This document shows positions 47,732 to 62,054 of a stretch of DNA of 64,000 bases, piece by piece (positions within the stretch are counted from its first letter, which is position 1; each line of letters opens with the position of its first letter). The notes beneath the pieces were generated by a model. It was not told where the DNA came from. It did not search any database and saw nothing but the letters and a program-made list of their open reading frames with translations. The DNA comes from Moritella sp. 24. GTDB taxonomy: Bacteria > Pseudomonadota > Gammaproteobacteria > Enterobacterales > Moritellaceae. The translations under genes were made by a program, and so were the position numbers. The stretch is from contig NZ_CP056123.1 in assembly GCF_018219155.1 (NCBI RefSeq), positions 4,039,505-4,103,504 on the forward strand, given 5' to 3'.

Positions 47732-48367
47732 TTAAACTTGGACTAGCTGACAAGTATCACGCACATTTTTAGCGATGCCATCCCAATCATGTTCAGTGAT
47801 CGCAGACGGTGTCGCAATCCAGCTGCCACCACAAGCAACGACCTGTGGTATCGCAAGGTAATCCAATACATTACTTGGCTTAATCCCACCTGTTGGCATC
47901 AGTTTAATTTGGCTATAAGGTCCAACAAGTGCTTTCACCATATTTACGCCACCAGACGCTTCAGCTGGAAAAAATTTGACGAGATGAATGCCCAACTCTA
48001 GTGCTTGTTCGATTTGGCTTGGGTTATTAACACCAGGAATAATTTTAATTCCATGCTCAATACAGTAGTTCACTGTCGTTGGGTTAAAACCAGGACTAAT
48101 AATAAAATCGGCACCTGCTGCAATCGCCTCATCAACTTGCGTTATGGTGAGTACTGTACCAGCACACAAGATCACATCAGGGAACGCATTACGAATACGG
48201 CGAATAGACTCCGCAGCTGCTGCACTACGGAAAGTAATTTCAACCGCTGGTAAGCCATTCTCAGACAATACTTCAACTAGGTTTACCGCATCATCGGCAT
48301 TTTCAATTTGGATAACAGGCATCACAGCCAGTGTAGCTAACTGATCGATTAACTCATTATTTATCAT
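47732..48367 (-). CDS. eda: 2-Keto-3-deoxy-6-phosphogluconate aldolase / 4-hydroxy-2-oxoglutarate aldolase
   Basis: Eda splits KDPG into pyruvate and glyceraldehyde 3-phosphate in the Entner-Doudoroff route. This class I aldolase of 211 residues has the Schiff-base lysine K131 (VKFFPAEASGG) and catalytic E43 (AVEITFR), with MPTGGI near the phosphate site. No edd or zwf neighbour is in the window, so it may serve uronate use or glyoxylate metabolism. Confidence 0.95.
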   Translation of the reverse strand: MINNELIDQLATLAVMPVIQIENADDAVNLVEVLSENGLPAVEITFRSAAAAESIRRIRNAFPDVILCAGTVLTITQVDEAIAAGADFIISPGFNPTTVNYCIEHGIKIIPGVNNPSQIEQALELGIHLVKFFPAEASGGVNMVKALVGPYSQIKLMPTGGIKPSNVLDYLAIPQVVACGGSWIATPSAITEHDWDGIAKNVRDTCQLVQV

Positions 48368-48514
48368 TCCAATCCGTGTCCTTTTAATTGCGTTATGAAT
48401 AAATTAAGTGGGCTGTAATTAGCCATAGCTAATTCTATCATGGGGATGATAAAGAGGTTGAGATGAGGGTGGCATTCGCACAATCTGTATTTCTTTCAAC
48501 TCAAATTTCAGGCA
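48368..48514. other. Non-coding gap between eda and the rrn terminator
   Basis: About 147 bp carrying the eda promoter region. I see no ORF with a ribosome binding site and no further structure. Confidence 0.5.
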
Positions 48515-48515
48515 T

Positions 48516-48551
48516 AAAAAAAGCCTGAATCGTAAGATTCAGGCTTTTTTT
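48516..48551 (-). terminator. rrn operon terminator
   Basis: GCCTGAATC/GATTCAGGC (48523-48544), a perfect 9-bp stem with a GTAA loop. Seven A residues on the left give the T-run for the minus-strand rrn transcript; seven T residues on the right make it bidirectional. Confidence 0.93.
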
Positions 48552-48557
48552 ATTTGT

Positions 48558-48634
48558 TGGCGGAGCGGACGGGACTCGAACCCGCGACCCCCGGCGTGAC
48601 AGGCCGGTATTCTAACCAACTGAACTACCGCTCC
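48558..48634 (-). tRNA. tRNA-Asp (GTC), distal gene of rrn operon
   Basis: 77 nt with CCA. The acceptor GGAGCGG pairs with CCGCTCC; the anticodon loop CTGTCAC gives GTC. It follows 5S rRNA, as in some E. coli rrn operons. Confidence 0.97.
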
Positions 48635-48689
48635 GCACAATCTGTGCTGATATTATCAGTCTAAATTATAGTCTTTCGACATTGTTTGG

Positions 48690-48808
48690 CGCTTGGCGAT
48701 GCCCTACTCTCACATGGGGAAGCCCCACACTACCATCGGCGTTATTACGTTTCACTACTGAGTTCGGAATGGGATCAGGTGGTACCGTAACACTATGGTC
48801 ACCAAGCA
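48690..48808 (-). rRNA. rrf: 5S ribosomal RNA
   Basis: About 119 nt. The 5' TGCTTGGTG pairs with the 3' CGCCAAGC; the conserved CCGAACTCAG and GAGAGTAGG segments are present on the minus strand. Ends are set by the terminal helix. Confidence 0.95.
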
Positions 48809-48948
48809 AATCTAGTTTGCTTTCAAGTTGTATCTCTAAAATCTGAAAAGCTATAAATAAAGAAGTCTTTAAAACCTATCTTTCGATAAATAGTAGTGTT
48901 CAATCAATTCTTAAGTCGATATTTCAATTAATCATACTTTAATTTGTA

Positions 48949-51839
<2,891 letters not shown>

Positions 51840-52058
51840 ATACAATCTAAAGTCGACCGTACAATTGAAATAACTAGGTATTATCTAGTTTTTTTCGCCT
51901 CAAGAATACTCAAGAACACTATATTGTTACGAACTTAATCGTAACGTGTTTTAAGAACTTCTTTATTTATTCAGCTTTCCAAATTTTTAAAGAGCAATTT
52001 GCTAAAAAGCAAAGATAAACATTGTTGCTTAGCTTTGATTTTTAATCAGAAAGAAAAG
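51840..52058 (-). other. Internal transcribed spacer, tRNA-Glu to 23S
   Basis: Spacer RNA with an antitermination-like boxA (TGCTCTTTAAAAATTTGGAA on the minus strand near 51980) before 23S, as in other gammaproteobacterial rrn spacers. No gene. Confidence 0.7.
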
Positions 52059-52134
52059 TGGTATCCCGTACGAGATTTGAACTCGTGTTACCGCCGTGAA
52101 AGGGCGGTGTCCTAGGCCTCTAGACGAACGGGAC
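52059..52134 (-). tRNA. tRNA-Glu (TTC) in the 16S-23S spacer
   Basis: 76 nt with CCA. The acceptor GTCCCGT pairs with ACGGGAT; the anticodon loop CTTTCAC gives TTC. Location in the ITS as in the E. coli rrnB type. Confidence 0.97.
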
Positions 52135-52253
52135 ACAATTTACTTTCTACGACTGGACTTCAACTCAGTCGTTATCTTATTTTCATAAGATTGTCTTTAA
52201 CGTTTCTATTCAAGCAATTTGTGTGGGCACTTACAAAAATTAACAACTTTACG

Positions 52254-53798
<1,545 letters not shown>

Positions 53799-53996
53799 AA
53801 AGTTTTTTGACTGATGCCTAAAATCATTACTGATAATAAGTATCAAGTCGGCTCAATGAATTCTGTACTTCAACAACAAACCGAAGCTTGTTGTTTATAA
53901 AACCAAATCTTTCGATTTAATTTAATGTTCATAATTACATTGATATAATTTTTGGTCATTATATCTCTGTAAGTACTCACACAGATTGCTTGAATA

Positions 53997-54010
53997 AATT
54001 GTTAAAGAAC
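53997..54010 (-). promoter_or_regulatory. rrn leader boxA antitermination site
   Basis: On the minus strand GTTCTTTAACAATT, close to the Nus boxA consensus TGCTCTTTAACAAT, lies about 200 bases before 16S within the leader (53799-54044). Confidence 0.8.
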
Positions 54011-54044
54011 ATACTGAACGACTGTTGCCGTGTCAGTGGGAGCA

Positions 54045-54072
54045 ATTATAGAGAACAGCGCTTTATTGGCAA
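54045..54072 (-). promoter_or_regulatory. rrn P1-type promoter
   Basis: On the minus strand TTGCCA (54067-54072), 16 bases, TATAAT (54045-54050), then a discriminator TGCTCCCACTGACACGGC that echoes the E. coli rrn P1 start region. AT-rich sequence at 54076-54125 could act as an UP element. Confidence 0.85.
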
Positions 54073-54125
54073 GTGTTTTACTAAAATTTATGACAGTTTT
54101 ATTCAATTCGACTAAAAAACAATCA

Positions 54126-54329
54126 AAACACGGTGTTTTCGAACTTTTCAGCAGTCAAATATGGTATTTAAAGTATCGATATAGAGAACACCCTCTGATT
54201 TAGCTTAGTCTAAATGCACTAAAACACTACAAATAGTAATTAACACTTCCCTATTACTTCAAATTTCTATAAATAAAGACATATTCATATAATTGTCATC
54301 TTTCACTTTTACACTGCTCACATTCATAG
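54126..54329. other. Non-coding gap between rrn promoter and chemoreceptor
   Basis: AT-rich, with a small ATTTAG/CTAAAT inverted repeat near 54200. No FliA-like promoter is recognisable here, unlike the other chemoreceptor. No ORF. Confidence 0.5.
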
Positions 54330-56279
54330 ATGCTAATCAGGATGATGACCTTGCGTATCACAACCTTTTCTCGAATCAGTTCTCTTACTCTGATCTGCCT
54401 TTCACTCTTAATGACCTATACCCTCTACGCGAGCCACCAGCAGCTTAATCGGCTTGATATACAAAGTTCGATGTTTGCGCAGATGAAAGAACAAGTCACC
54501 ATTAAATTAAATCATTCTATTTCAGATTATTTACAGCAAGGTAACGCAGCTGATTTACAACAAGCAGAGCAGGTCATCGCGCAACTGATTAACTCACTCG
54601 ACCAATTGGCCCGTGCCATTGATACGACGACCCTCACTAACGAGCTCAATCAATTTGCAATATTAATAGAAGGACCGTTACGTTCATCAGGTAAGTTTGC
54701 TTCTGACAATTTCCAACTACTTAATTATAACGAAAAAGAACTGGCCGATAATTTATCACTGCTTAAACGCCAGCTATTACAGAATGACCAACCGATACGT
54801 CAGCAAGATTTAATCCTGATCAGCGATATACAAGCCAGCCTGGCACATTTAACCAATCAGCGACAACGCTACTTTAATCAATTCCAATCATCGCAATGGC
54901 AAGAACTATTACTGGTAGTAAAAGAAACGTCGCAGCTTATCAACGAACTCACACAATTCACCCGTTATGACACAGCGAATGAAATGACCATTGAAGACGA
55001 CAACTTTTTAAATGACGAAGAAGGTGAAGAAACAATTTTGATTGTTGATATAACCGATGAGTTAAGCAGCCTTATTAGTCGTTATCCAAAAGAGTTATTG
55101 AACACCAAAATAGTACTATCTGAGCAAAGCGATAACCAGCAGTTAGTATTAACCGCAATTAACAATATCCAAGCAGCAATCTTAGACCTTGAAAAGCCCG
55201 TGAATGATTACGCAAATACACAAAGACAAGATTCTTACTTATACCTTGCTTTGATAGCACTCAGCTTGATCTTATTTGGTATCGCTTTATTTTATGCTGA
55301 AAAATACTGGGTGGTAAAACCGTTAATCAAATTAGACAAAGCACTGGCCTCTTTAGTTGAGACTAATACACGCGAACGCCTTACCTTTGCAGATCATAAA
55401 AGTGAGATAGGTTTAATCGCACTGCACTTTAATCAATTACTCGATAATGTAAAACAAGAGCAAGTCACTAAACACAATCAAATAGAACAAGTCACGCACG
55501 CATTAAATTTACTGCAAGAAGACTTCCAATCTATTAGCCAGTATTCTCAAGCAAGCAGCTCTGCGATTAGTGACATATCTAGCGGTGTATCCGAGATTAA
55601 TTCACTCGCTCAAAAAGTCGATACCGATACACAGTCCGTTCATAGTTTGACACAACAAACAAACCAGCAGATGTATAAAGCAGCGAATCAAATCACTGAC
55701 TTTAGTGCTGCAACAGAACAAACGAGACAAGCAGGTACTGCAAGCTTAAAAGCAATCAAAACATTAAATACTAATATGGAGAATGTTGAAACGATCGTAA
55801 CGTCTATTCATCATATTGCTGATCAAACGAATTTATTGGCACTTAATGCGGCCATTGAAGCTGCACGAGCGGGTGAAAAAGGACGAGGTTTTGCGGTTGT
55901 TGCTGATGAAGTACGTAACTTATCGAAAAAAACGCAGCAAGCGCTAGAACAAATCAGTAATTTCTTAGGCCAATTAAATCATTCAAGTCAGTCATTAGAA
56001 AAAGAGATCGATCATATTGCTGAACGTTGCCAGCAACAGTTAGCCAATGCGAAAGAAATGCATAAAGAGATAAACAGTGTGATTCAACAATCGGAGCAAT
56101 CACAACAAAATGCAGCGAATAGTAGTCAAAATACCCGCCAACAAGTCAGTCATATTAGCGCCGTCAATACACAAATGACAGCACTGCAAAATCACAGCGA
56201 AGATACACGCCGTAAAACCCTATCAGCTCAACAACAAGTATCGACACAAGTTGAACAGATATTAAGTATCTTTGCCTAG
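54330..56279 (+). CDS. Methyl-accepting chemotaxis protein
   Basis: A 649-residue transmembrane chemoreceptor: TM1 about 15-33, a helical periplasmic domain of about 268 residues, TM2 about 302-322, a HAMP-like region ([13 protein letters not shown]... [15 protein letters not shown]), and a signalling domain with hairpin tip [20 protein letters not shown] near 498-533. The ligand is unknown. The periplasmic part has an acidic insert (about 216-234). Start uncertain: ATG 54330, 54342 and 54345 lie close together and none has a clean Shine-Dalgarno. No pentapeptide tether at the C-terminus. Confidence 0.93.
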   Translation: MLIRMMTLRITTFSRISSLTLICLSLLMTYTLYASHQQLNRLDIQSSMFAQMKEQVTIKLNHSISDYLQQGNAADLQQAEQVIAQLINSLDQLARAIDTTTLTNELNQFAILIEGPLRSSGKFASDNFQLLNYNEKELADNLSLLKRQLLQNDQPIRQQDLILISDIQASLAHLTNQRQRYFNQFQSSQWQELLLVVKETSQLINELTQFTRYDTANEMTIEDDNFLNDEEGEETILIVDITDELSSLISRYPKELLNTKIVLSEQSDNQQLVLTAINNIQAAILDLEKPVNDYANTQRQDSYLYLALIALSLILFGIALFYAEKYWVVKPLIKLDKALASLVETNTRERLTFADHKSEIGLIALHFNQLLDNVKQEQVTKHNQIEQVTHALNLLQEDFQSISQYSQASSSAISDISSGVSEINSLAQKVDTDTQSVHSLTQQTNQQMYKAANQITDFSAATEQTRQAGTASLKAIKTLNTNMENVETIVTSIHHIADQTNLLALNAAIEAARAGEKGRGFAVVADEVRNLSKKTQQALEQISNFLGQLNHSSQSLEKEIDHIAERCQQQLANAKEMHKEINSVIQQSEQSQQNAANSSQNTRQQVSHISAVNTQMTALQNHSEDTRRKTLSAQQQVSTQVEQILSIFA

Positions 56280-56282
56280 TGA

Positions 56283-56819
56283 TTAAAAACTGGAACCCGG
56301 TGTATCAAGAAAAGCCAACTCTTCTGCTGTCGACTCTCGTCCTAAAATATCATTACGATGAGGGTAGCGCCCGAACTGTTCTATAATAGCTTGGTGTTGT
56401 AACTCAAATTCAAGATTAGTACGAATATCATTACCTTGATATAAATAGACAGCTTGTTGGTGTATCACTGGTGATTCACTGTGCATAAAAGGTAAATACA
56501 GAAAGCTACACTGCAATTGTGTTAATTCTCTATCTGCACCACATGCTATCGCTTCTTGCGCGAGCGCCAATGCCATACCATCATAAGAAAACGCACGTGC
56601 AGAATCTCGGTACATATTACGAGAAAATTGATCCAAAATGATAATTTCAGCTAATCGCCCTTCAGCACTACGACGCCAATGAAATAATTCCCCCGCCGTT
56701 GCACGCTTATGTAATTCACTAAAACGGGTAATAATTGTCTGATCAAATACTTCATCTTTAATCCACCACTTGGTTGGATTAATATCTTCAAACCAAAACT
56801 TGATAACATCTTTATACAT
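56283..56819 (-). CDS. DUF924 family protein
   Basis: A 178-residue protein with the DUF924 (YmcA-like TPR fold) signatures IKFWFEDINPTKWW, AEIIILDQFSRNMYRDSARAF, SFLYLPFMHSES and FGRYPHRNDILGRESTAEE. Function is not established. I prefer ATG 56819 (MYKDVIKFW); ATG 56831 directly abuts the GGAG and would lack a spacer. Convergent with the chemoreceptor, 3 bp apart. Confidence 0.85.
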   Translation of the reverse strand: MYKDVIKFWFEDINPTKWWIKDEVFDQTIITRFSELHKRATAGELFHWRRSAEGRLAEIIILDQFSRNMYRDSARAFSYDGMALALAQEAIACGADRELTQLQCSFLYLPFMHSESPVIHQQAVYLYQGNDIRTNLEFELQHQAIIEQFGRYPHRNDILGRESTAEELAFLDTPGSSF

Positions 56820-57022
56820 AGCTAAACCCATCTCCTATGACCCCACTAATTGAGTATAGGATAACGAGAAACACACAGCCCACTCAAGAATTTAACCAAG
56901 ATCGCAAATCTCATATTTATATTCAATTTTTTTATGTATTTATAGCGTATTAGAAAATTTCGGTCTAAAGATTATATTTACAGATACTGGCTTAATCTTA
57001 AACTCGCGGTTAAAACGACAGG

Positions 57023-57775
57023 TTAAAACTTAATATTCCAACCAACAATCAAACCATGAGTCACAGTGTCGTAGCGATAAGCAATGCCATCATTAAGTAT
57101 GTCATTATTACCATTATCATAATCAACCCACACCGCTTTATAGGCAACGTGCAGTTCTGACCAATCCGTCATTGCGTAGCGTACACCGGAATTGATCTGC
57201 CCAGTAAATTGAGTATCACTGCCCGCGCCAACATCAACCAAGGTTTCAAATGTCCAATCTGTTGCGAGTTGCTTGCGATAACGAACACCCACAACATAAT
57301 CAATCCAATCAACACCAGGTTCAACATTCCCTGCATCAAGGGTTATGTCCCACCAGCGAATTCCCGCCATATAATCAAGCGTACCAAAGTCGTACTCATA
57401 ACGCTTAAAACCTTTGGCTTCGAGTACGCCCTGATGGAGTAAGGCATTAACAGGCGAAGAATCTAAATTCATAAAGGCATAATCAAACGAATAACCAAAA
57501 CCACTACGATGAAGACCCTCAGTGTGAACCATCCCAGCCATTTTCAATTTAGAAAAAATGTCATTACTGCTTAAATTAAGATCTGTCGTTAACGCATCAA
57601 CTCGGCCAGAACCCACTTGAGTTGAACCGTCAATATTAGTGAGTTGACCATAAACCTCGACACTAAAATCCCACGATGACTGTGTACTTATTGTCTCTAT
57701 ATCGGAATCAGCGGCAATGCCAGATAAAGGAAGGAAAGCACAACATAGCCCAACAGATTTAATAATCATGTTCAT
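57023..57775 (-). CDS. Putative outer-membrane beta-barrel protein
   Basis: A 250-residue protein with a signal peptide (MNMIIKSVGLCCAFLPLSGI, cleaved about AAD) and alternating hydrophobic/aromatic strands (WDFSVEVYGQ, FGYSFDYAFMNL, LDYMAGIRWWDITL, VDWIDYVVGVRYRKQ). It ends in a C-terminal IVGWNIKF, whose terminal Phe is typical of BAM-dependent barrels. I cannot assign a substrate. It lies downstream of the HlyD-type gene on the same strand, 139 bp away. Confidence 0.72.
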   Translation of the reverse strand: MNMIIKSVGLCCAFLPLSGIAADSDIETISTQSSWDFSVEVYGQLTNIDGSTQVGSGRVDALTTDLNLSSNDIFSKLKMAGMVHTEGLHRSGFGYSFDYAFMNLDSSPVNALLHQGVLEAKGFKRYEYDFGTLDYMAGIRWWDITLDAGNVEPGVDWIDYVVGVRYRKQLATDWTFETLVDVGAGSDTQFTGQINSGVRYAMTDWSELHVAYKAVWVDYDNGNNDILNDGIAYRYDTVTHGLIVGWNIKF

Positions 57776-57914
57776 CTAAATAACCTCAATAGTAATGATG
57801 AGGTAATTATCTAATGCTATGCTTGCTATAACGACTCGTAATTTTTCCTGTAATCGTATTAAACGAAACCGCGTACCAAAGGCACACGGTTAAATACATG
57901 TCACCGAAAATCAA

Positions 57915-59138
57915 TTACATGGTATAAAAATAGTATATTTGCGATTTCATACGGATAATTATACCGCGTATAACATCAAGAAAACCAAGGAACGCAATCG
58001 GTTTAGCCCCACTTACCCAAGCCAGACCGACAGAGCCCACTGGAATATCATAGTCTTCCGTTTCGATTAACTTTAAACGAACAAAGTGATGCTTATTCTG
58101 AACATTTTGACCGGTAGTTGCTCTCACCGACGTTTCTTTTGCAAGTAATGACCCCTGCGCTTCACCCGTCGCTTCAACGATGCCCTCTACTTCAGCAGAG
58201 AAAATATGGCCCGGATAAACTGCAGACGCAAATTCAGCAGATTGACCCACTTCAATGTTACGAATTGCTTGATGATTAACACGCATTAATACGTATTTCT
58301 CATTAGTATACATTTGAATACGCGGCATCGTTCCTATGTACTGACCTTCACGAACAATAAAGTTAGTTAAGTAACCATCCGTTGGCGCATAAACACGGGT
58401 ATTATCTAAGTTCCACTGCGCTTGTGCATAGACTTCAGTTTGATTTGCTAAATCAGCTTTACGGCTATTTACCGCATGCCCTGCTTTGATCGTATTAAGC
58501 TGTGCCTGCTGTGCATTTAACATTAATTTTTCAGCTTGTGATTGCAGTACTGTTAATTTTGCATCAGCCACTTGTACAGCTGTTTTCTGCTCATCTAACT
58601 TGCTCTCTGTGATAGTAAATTCTGCCACTTTATTCTGGTCAATATAGCGTTGTAACGTCGTTTTTTTCCAAGTAAGATCTGCTTCAATTTCGGCTTGCTG
58701 ATCAAAGTTAATTGTAATGTCTTTATTTGCGATAGCGTATTTAGATTCATTGATACGCACATCATCTAATGACGATGCTAATGCAACTTCAGCACTTTTT
58801 ACCTGTGCTGCAGACTTATTTAATGCTATTTGATAAACCTGATCTTCAAGTTCATAAATAAGCTGACCTTTTATTACCTTCTGATTAGGTTTGACATGGA
58901 TAGCTTTAATATTACCCGTCACCTGTGTTGATCCAGGACGTAATTGAATATGCGGAGATTGCACTAATGAACCACCAGATAAATCCATTGGCGTATACGT
59001 AATTAAACCCACCCATACAAATAGCAACCACGCAGACCCGCCAATATACGCAAAACCCTTCGAATATTTATTCCACGGCATACCAATTAAACGCAGTAAA
59101 TAGATAAGAAATGCCCAGACAGCTAAACCCTCTAACAT
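57915..59138 (-). CDS. HlyD-family membrane-fusion adaptor protein
   Basis: A 407-residue adaptor with two N-terminal membrane segments (about 5-17 and 28-48), a lipoyl half-motif (GNIKAIHVKPNQKVIKGQLI), a long coiled-coil hairpin (about 105-235), the second lipoyl half (VYAPTDGYLTNFIVREGQYI) and a barrel region. Its start overlaps the DUF3302 stop (TAATG), the pairing known from E. coli yiaW-yiaV and yibI-yibH. Such adaptors usually serve inner-membrane exporters, but no pump gene is adjacent. Confidence 0.87.
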   Translation of the reverse strand: MLEGLAVWAFLIYLLRLIGMPWNKYSKGFAYIGGSAWLLFVWVGLITYTPMDLSGGSLVQSPHIQLRPGSTQVTGNIKAIHVKPNQKVIKGQLIYELEDQVYQIALNKSAAQVKSAEVALASSLDDVRINESKYAIANKDITINFDQQAEIEADLTWKKTTLQRYIDQNKVAEFTITESKLDEQKTAVQVADAKLTVLQSQAEKLMLNAQQAQLNTIKAGHAVNSRKADLANQTEVYAQAQWNLDNTRVYAPTDGYLTNFIVREGQYIGTMPRIQMYTNEKYVLMRVNHQAIRNIEVGQSAEFASAVYPGHIFSAEVEGIVEATGEAQGSLLAKETSVRATTGQNVQNKHHFVRLKLIETEDYDIPVGSVGLAWVSGAKPIAFLGFLDVIRGIIIRMKSQIYYFYTM

Positions 59139-59440
59139 TATTTATTCTCCTCTGATTTCCAAATATCACGCACTTTAGCAATCGCTTGTTCGGCATCGAC
59201 AAACGCAACAATCACGGCTAATACCCACACCCAATGCCAAATAAACCCGACCCACGTTAAAGTAGTAATCAACGTTAATTGTTGATGACCATTTTTGTGA
59301 GCCTGATGAATAGGCACCTCATGGAATTTCCAAAAGCCAATCCCTGCAGCAGCCACCGTCGCAATAAGCACAACAGCAGCAACAATATGTAATCCCGTAT
59401 CAAAGCCAGTGCCCACAAAAGGCATAGATATTAAGCTCAA
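59138..59440 (-). CDS. DUF3302 inner-membrane protein
   Basis: A 100-residue protein with two membrane helices (about 15-37 and 58-82), an FHEVPIHQAHKNGHQQ loop between them and a charged tail. It matches the DUF3302 family (E. coli YiaW/YibI), always found before an HlyD-type adaptor. Translationally coupled to the adaptor through TAATG. Confidence 0.82.
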   Translation of the reverse strand: MSLISMPFVGTGFDTGLHIVAAVVLIATVAAAGIGFWKFHEVPIHQAHKNGHQQLTLITTLTWVGFIWHWVWVLAVIVAFVDAEQAIAKVRDIWKSEENK

Positions 59441-59676
59441 AGGTTAATTCCTCAATTAGTTAATTCAGTACCTAAAAATTAGATCTAAAGTAAATAACAA
59501 TAATGAATATTGAGGCCGATTATATTCGGGAAAGGAAGTGAAAAGGTACTCGTAGAATTGCTAGATTTACACGTATTAGCTATTTTTTTATAGCCAAATA
59601 GCACGCGGTAAGCCCATAATATATGACTGTAATGATACGATTTCCATATAGCTTAAACTTGATAAGGAAAATGCCT

Positions 59677-60879
59677 ATGCGAGCACTGCCGAAGATAAAC
59701 GAGGCTAACTTAAGTATCGAGCAATTTACTATTGAAGTTTCCAACTGGTTATTGGAAAACGATACCGTTGATTTACCGAGTGCGATTGAGTCATCGTTAA
59801 CTGCTTTTTTACCTTATATTCAAGTGCAACGTATGTCATTGGTTCGCCTCACCCTAGATAATCGCTTTGAAGGTGCTGTGGCAGTGGCCGCGCCCGGTTA
59901 TAAACCTGTATCGTTACCCGCACAAGGGCTCTACTCACCTTACTTAGATCAAGTGAGTAAAGGCGAGCTCATTATTGCAGAAGGTAATTTACTCGATATC
60001 ATCAATCATGATGAACTACTGCTTAAAGAAATGGCTGGCATTACTTCTCATATCGTCGTGCCCTTCCGTGTACGAGGACGAATTTGGGGGGGGATTACTG
60101 CGAGCCGCTATATTGCACCGGAACATTGGCATAAAGATATCATCACAGGGATCCGAAGTTTTGGCCAGATCCTCGCGTCAACTTACGAGCGTTACGCTTA
60201 TTGGGAAAAGTTACAGCATAAAAATGAAAAGCTTGAACTATTATCTCACCATTTAATGGATAGCCAAGAAACCGAGCGTCGTATGCTATCCCGTGAACTA
60301 CACGATAATTTTTCGCAACGCATGGCACTATTAACCATAAAAGCATCGTCACTTTCACAGGCCTTAATTACCGACAGTGAAAAACAATCTGCGAATGCAT
60401 TGCACCACGAAATCCAAGGTCTAGCGAAAGATATGCAAGCCTTATCGCGATCTTTACATCCCGCGATCTTAGAGGATCTCGGTTTGATCACCGCATTAAA
60501 ATCAGAATGCCGACGAATATCAACAATTAAAGGGATTGATATACAAACTTTATTTGACCCCATCCCAACGCTTAATAAAGAATTATCTCTCAACCTTTAC
60601 CGTATATTACAAGAAACATTAAACAACGTTACCAAGCATGCACAAGCATCTGCTGTATTTGTGTTGATGCAACGCAATGAAGGTAATCTTCACTTTCAAA
60701 TTATCGACGACGGGATTGGCTGCAACCTAGCTTTAAACCAAGCAAGAGGGAGTATCGGGCTAATCAGCATTCAAGAACGCGCGCAATTATTTAACGGTAC
60801 TGCGGTGTTCACTTCTCCAGAAGACGGCGGTTTTATCGTTGATATAATGATCCCTACCTTAAAGGAATATTATGAGTAA
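59677..60879 (+). CDS. Sensor histidine kinase, NarL/UhpB type, with GAF-like domain
   Basis: A 400-residue soluble kinase from ATG 59677 (MRALPKINEANLS), 8 bases after AAGGA. Residues about 30-175 form a GAF-like sensor (RMSLVRLTLDNRFEGAVAVA... IVVPFRVRGRIWGGITASRY). The HisKA_3 dimerisation motif has the phospho-acceptor H209 (SRELHDNFSQ), followed by a HATPase (ETLNNVTKHAQAS, DDGIGC, GSIGLISIQER). No membrane segment, so it senses an internal signal. It overlaps its response regulator by 8 bp and is divergent from the DUF3302-HlyD pair. Confidence 0.9.
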   Translation: MRALPKINEANLSIEQFTIEVSNWLLENDTVDLPSAIESSLTAFLPYIQVQRMSLVRLTLDNRFEGAVAVAAPGYKPVSLPAQGLYSPYLDQVSKGELIIAEGNLLDIINHDELLLKEMAGITSHIVVPFRVRGRIWGGITASRYIAPEHWHKDIITGIRSFGQILASTYERYAYWEKLQHKNEKLELLSHHLMDSQETERRMLSRELHDNFSQRMALLTIKASSLSQALITDSEKQSANALHHEIQGLAKDMQALSRSLHPAILEDLGLITALKSECRRISTIKGIDIQTLFDPIPTLNKELSLNLYRILQETLNNVTKHAQASAVFVLMQRNEGNLHFQIIDDGIGCNLALNQARGSIGLISIQERAQLFNGTAVFTSPEDGGFIVDIMIPTLKEYYE

Positions 60880-61465
60880 TATAGTTTTAGCCGATGATCA
60901 TCTGATTGTAGCGCAAGGCATCGCCAGTATTTTACAACCAGAGCATCAGATTTTAGCGATTGCCAAAGATGGCTTAGAGTTAGTCGAACTTGTCAAACAG
61001 CATCAGCCTGATTTAGTTATCACAGATATTAGCATGCCAGACATGACAGGGATCGCCGCGATTGCTGCATTGAAACGCATTAATAAAACAGTCAAAATAA
61101 TATGCCTAACGATGCATGACGAACAGGAATATGCAGAAGGTGCCATCGCAGCTGGAGCGCAAGGCTATGTACTAAAACATGAAGCTAGCGAAAGTTTAGT
61201 CGAAGCTGTGAATCAAGTTTTAGAGGGAAACAATTATATTTCGACCTCTATTACAGTCAACATCGACAAACCCAAATTATCATCTCGCCAAATCAGCGTC
61301 TTGCGTTTATTGGCACAGGGAAAATCAGCACGCCAAGTTGCTGATGAGTTATTTATCTCTCCTCGCACTGTCGAGTTCCATAAATATTCAATGATGAAAC
61401 TCATTAATGCAAAAACCAGTGCAGAGCTGATCCAATATGCCATTAATCATGGCTTGATGGATTAA
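60872..61465 (+). CDS. Response regulator, LuxR/NarL family
   Basis: A 197-residue regulator. The receiver domain has the phosphorylation site D52 (VITDISMPDM), the acidic pair D8-D9 and the conserved K in YVLKHEA. The C-terminal helix-turn-helix (LSSRQISVLRLLAQGKSARQ... ISPRTVEFHKYSMMKLI) is of the GerE/LuxR type. Coupled to the kinase upstream. Targets are unknown; the divergent adaptor pair is the nearest candidate. Confidence 0.93.
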   Translation: MSNIVLADDHLIVAQGIASILQPEHQILAIAKDGLELVELVKQHQPDLVITDISMPDMTGIAAIAALKRINKTVKIICLTMHDEQEYAEGAIAAGAQGYVLKHEASESLVEAVNQVLEGNNYISTSITVNIDKPKLSSRQISVLRLLAQGKSARQVADELFISPRTVEFHKYSMMKLINAKTSAELIQYAINHGLMD

Positions 61466-61570
61466 ATTAGCACTGCAAATAGGCGTTATTCATATCAACT
61501 GTAACGCCAATTAATAACCTCGTGTTTTAGCTTCAAAATATAATCAACGCATAACAAACAATGACAAATG

Positions 61571-61601
61571 AAAAAACCAGCACTTATCTGCTGGTTTTTT
61601 T
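61571..61601. terminator. Terminator after the two-component system
   Basis: AACCAGCA/TGCTGGTT (61575-61596) with a 6-base loop, flanked by A-runs on the left and seven T residues on the right; usable from both strands. Confidence 0.9.
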
Positions 61602-62054
61602 ATGCCTATGAATCATAGCTTTAACTAACCCTTACACAATTACGTAATAAAACAACATGTACGTACTTTTATTACGTTATTTTATTACAGATATAGACCT
61701 ACAAACGAAACGCCATCAAATAGCGTTAATATCAACAACTTACACTGAAAGGCAAAACAAACACATTTGTAACATTATCATTACTTCCCTAAAGTCACTA
61801 GCCAAGAGACGATAATAACCATAGATGTTTAATAGGATGTGACAGCTCTCTCGCTGCAGTTACTCTTTCAGTATTGCGGAAACAACTACGAGCTACAGAA
61901 TTGGGAAGAAACGTGACGCTTGTTCTAACCGAATGACGTTTTTATTTTGAGGGGTTTGCTAACGCAGATTTAGAGGAAGATAATTGAAGGAGTAATCATA
62001 CTGATTAAATTGAGAAACGATAAGTCATACTATTTTACCGTTTCTCAATATCAC
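61602..62054. other. 453-bp gap before the symporter gene, no gene recognised
   Basis: No ORF with a credible ribosome binding site on either strand. It contains an 11-bp inverted repeat (ACGTAATAAAA at 61642-61652 and TTTTATTACGT at 61667-61677, 14-base loop). A second 11-bp inverted repeat (ATTGAGAAACG at 62009-62019 and CGTTTCTCAAT at 62039-62049) sits just past the symporter stop and may end its mRNA although no T-run follows. Confidence 0.6.
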
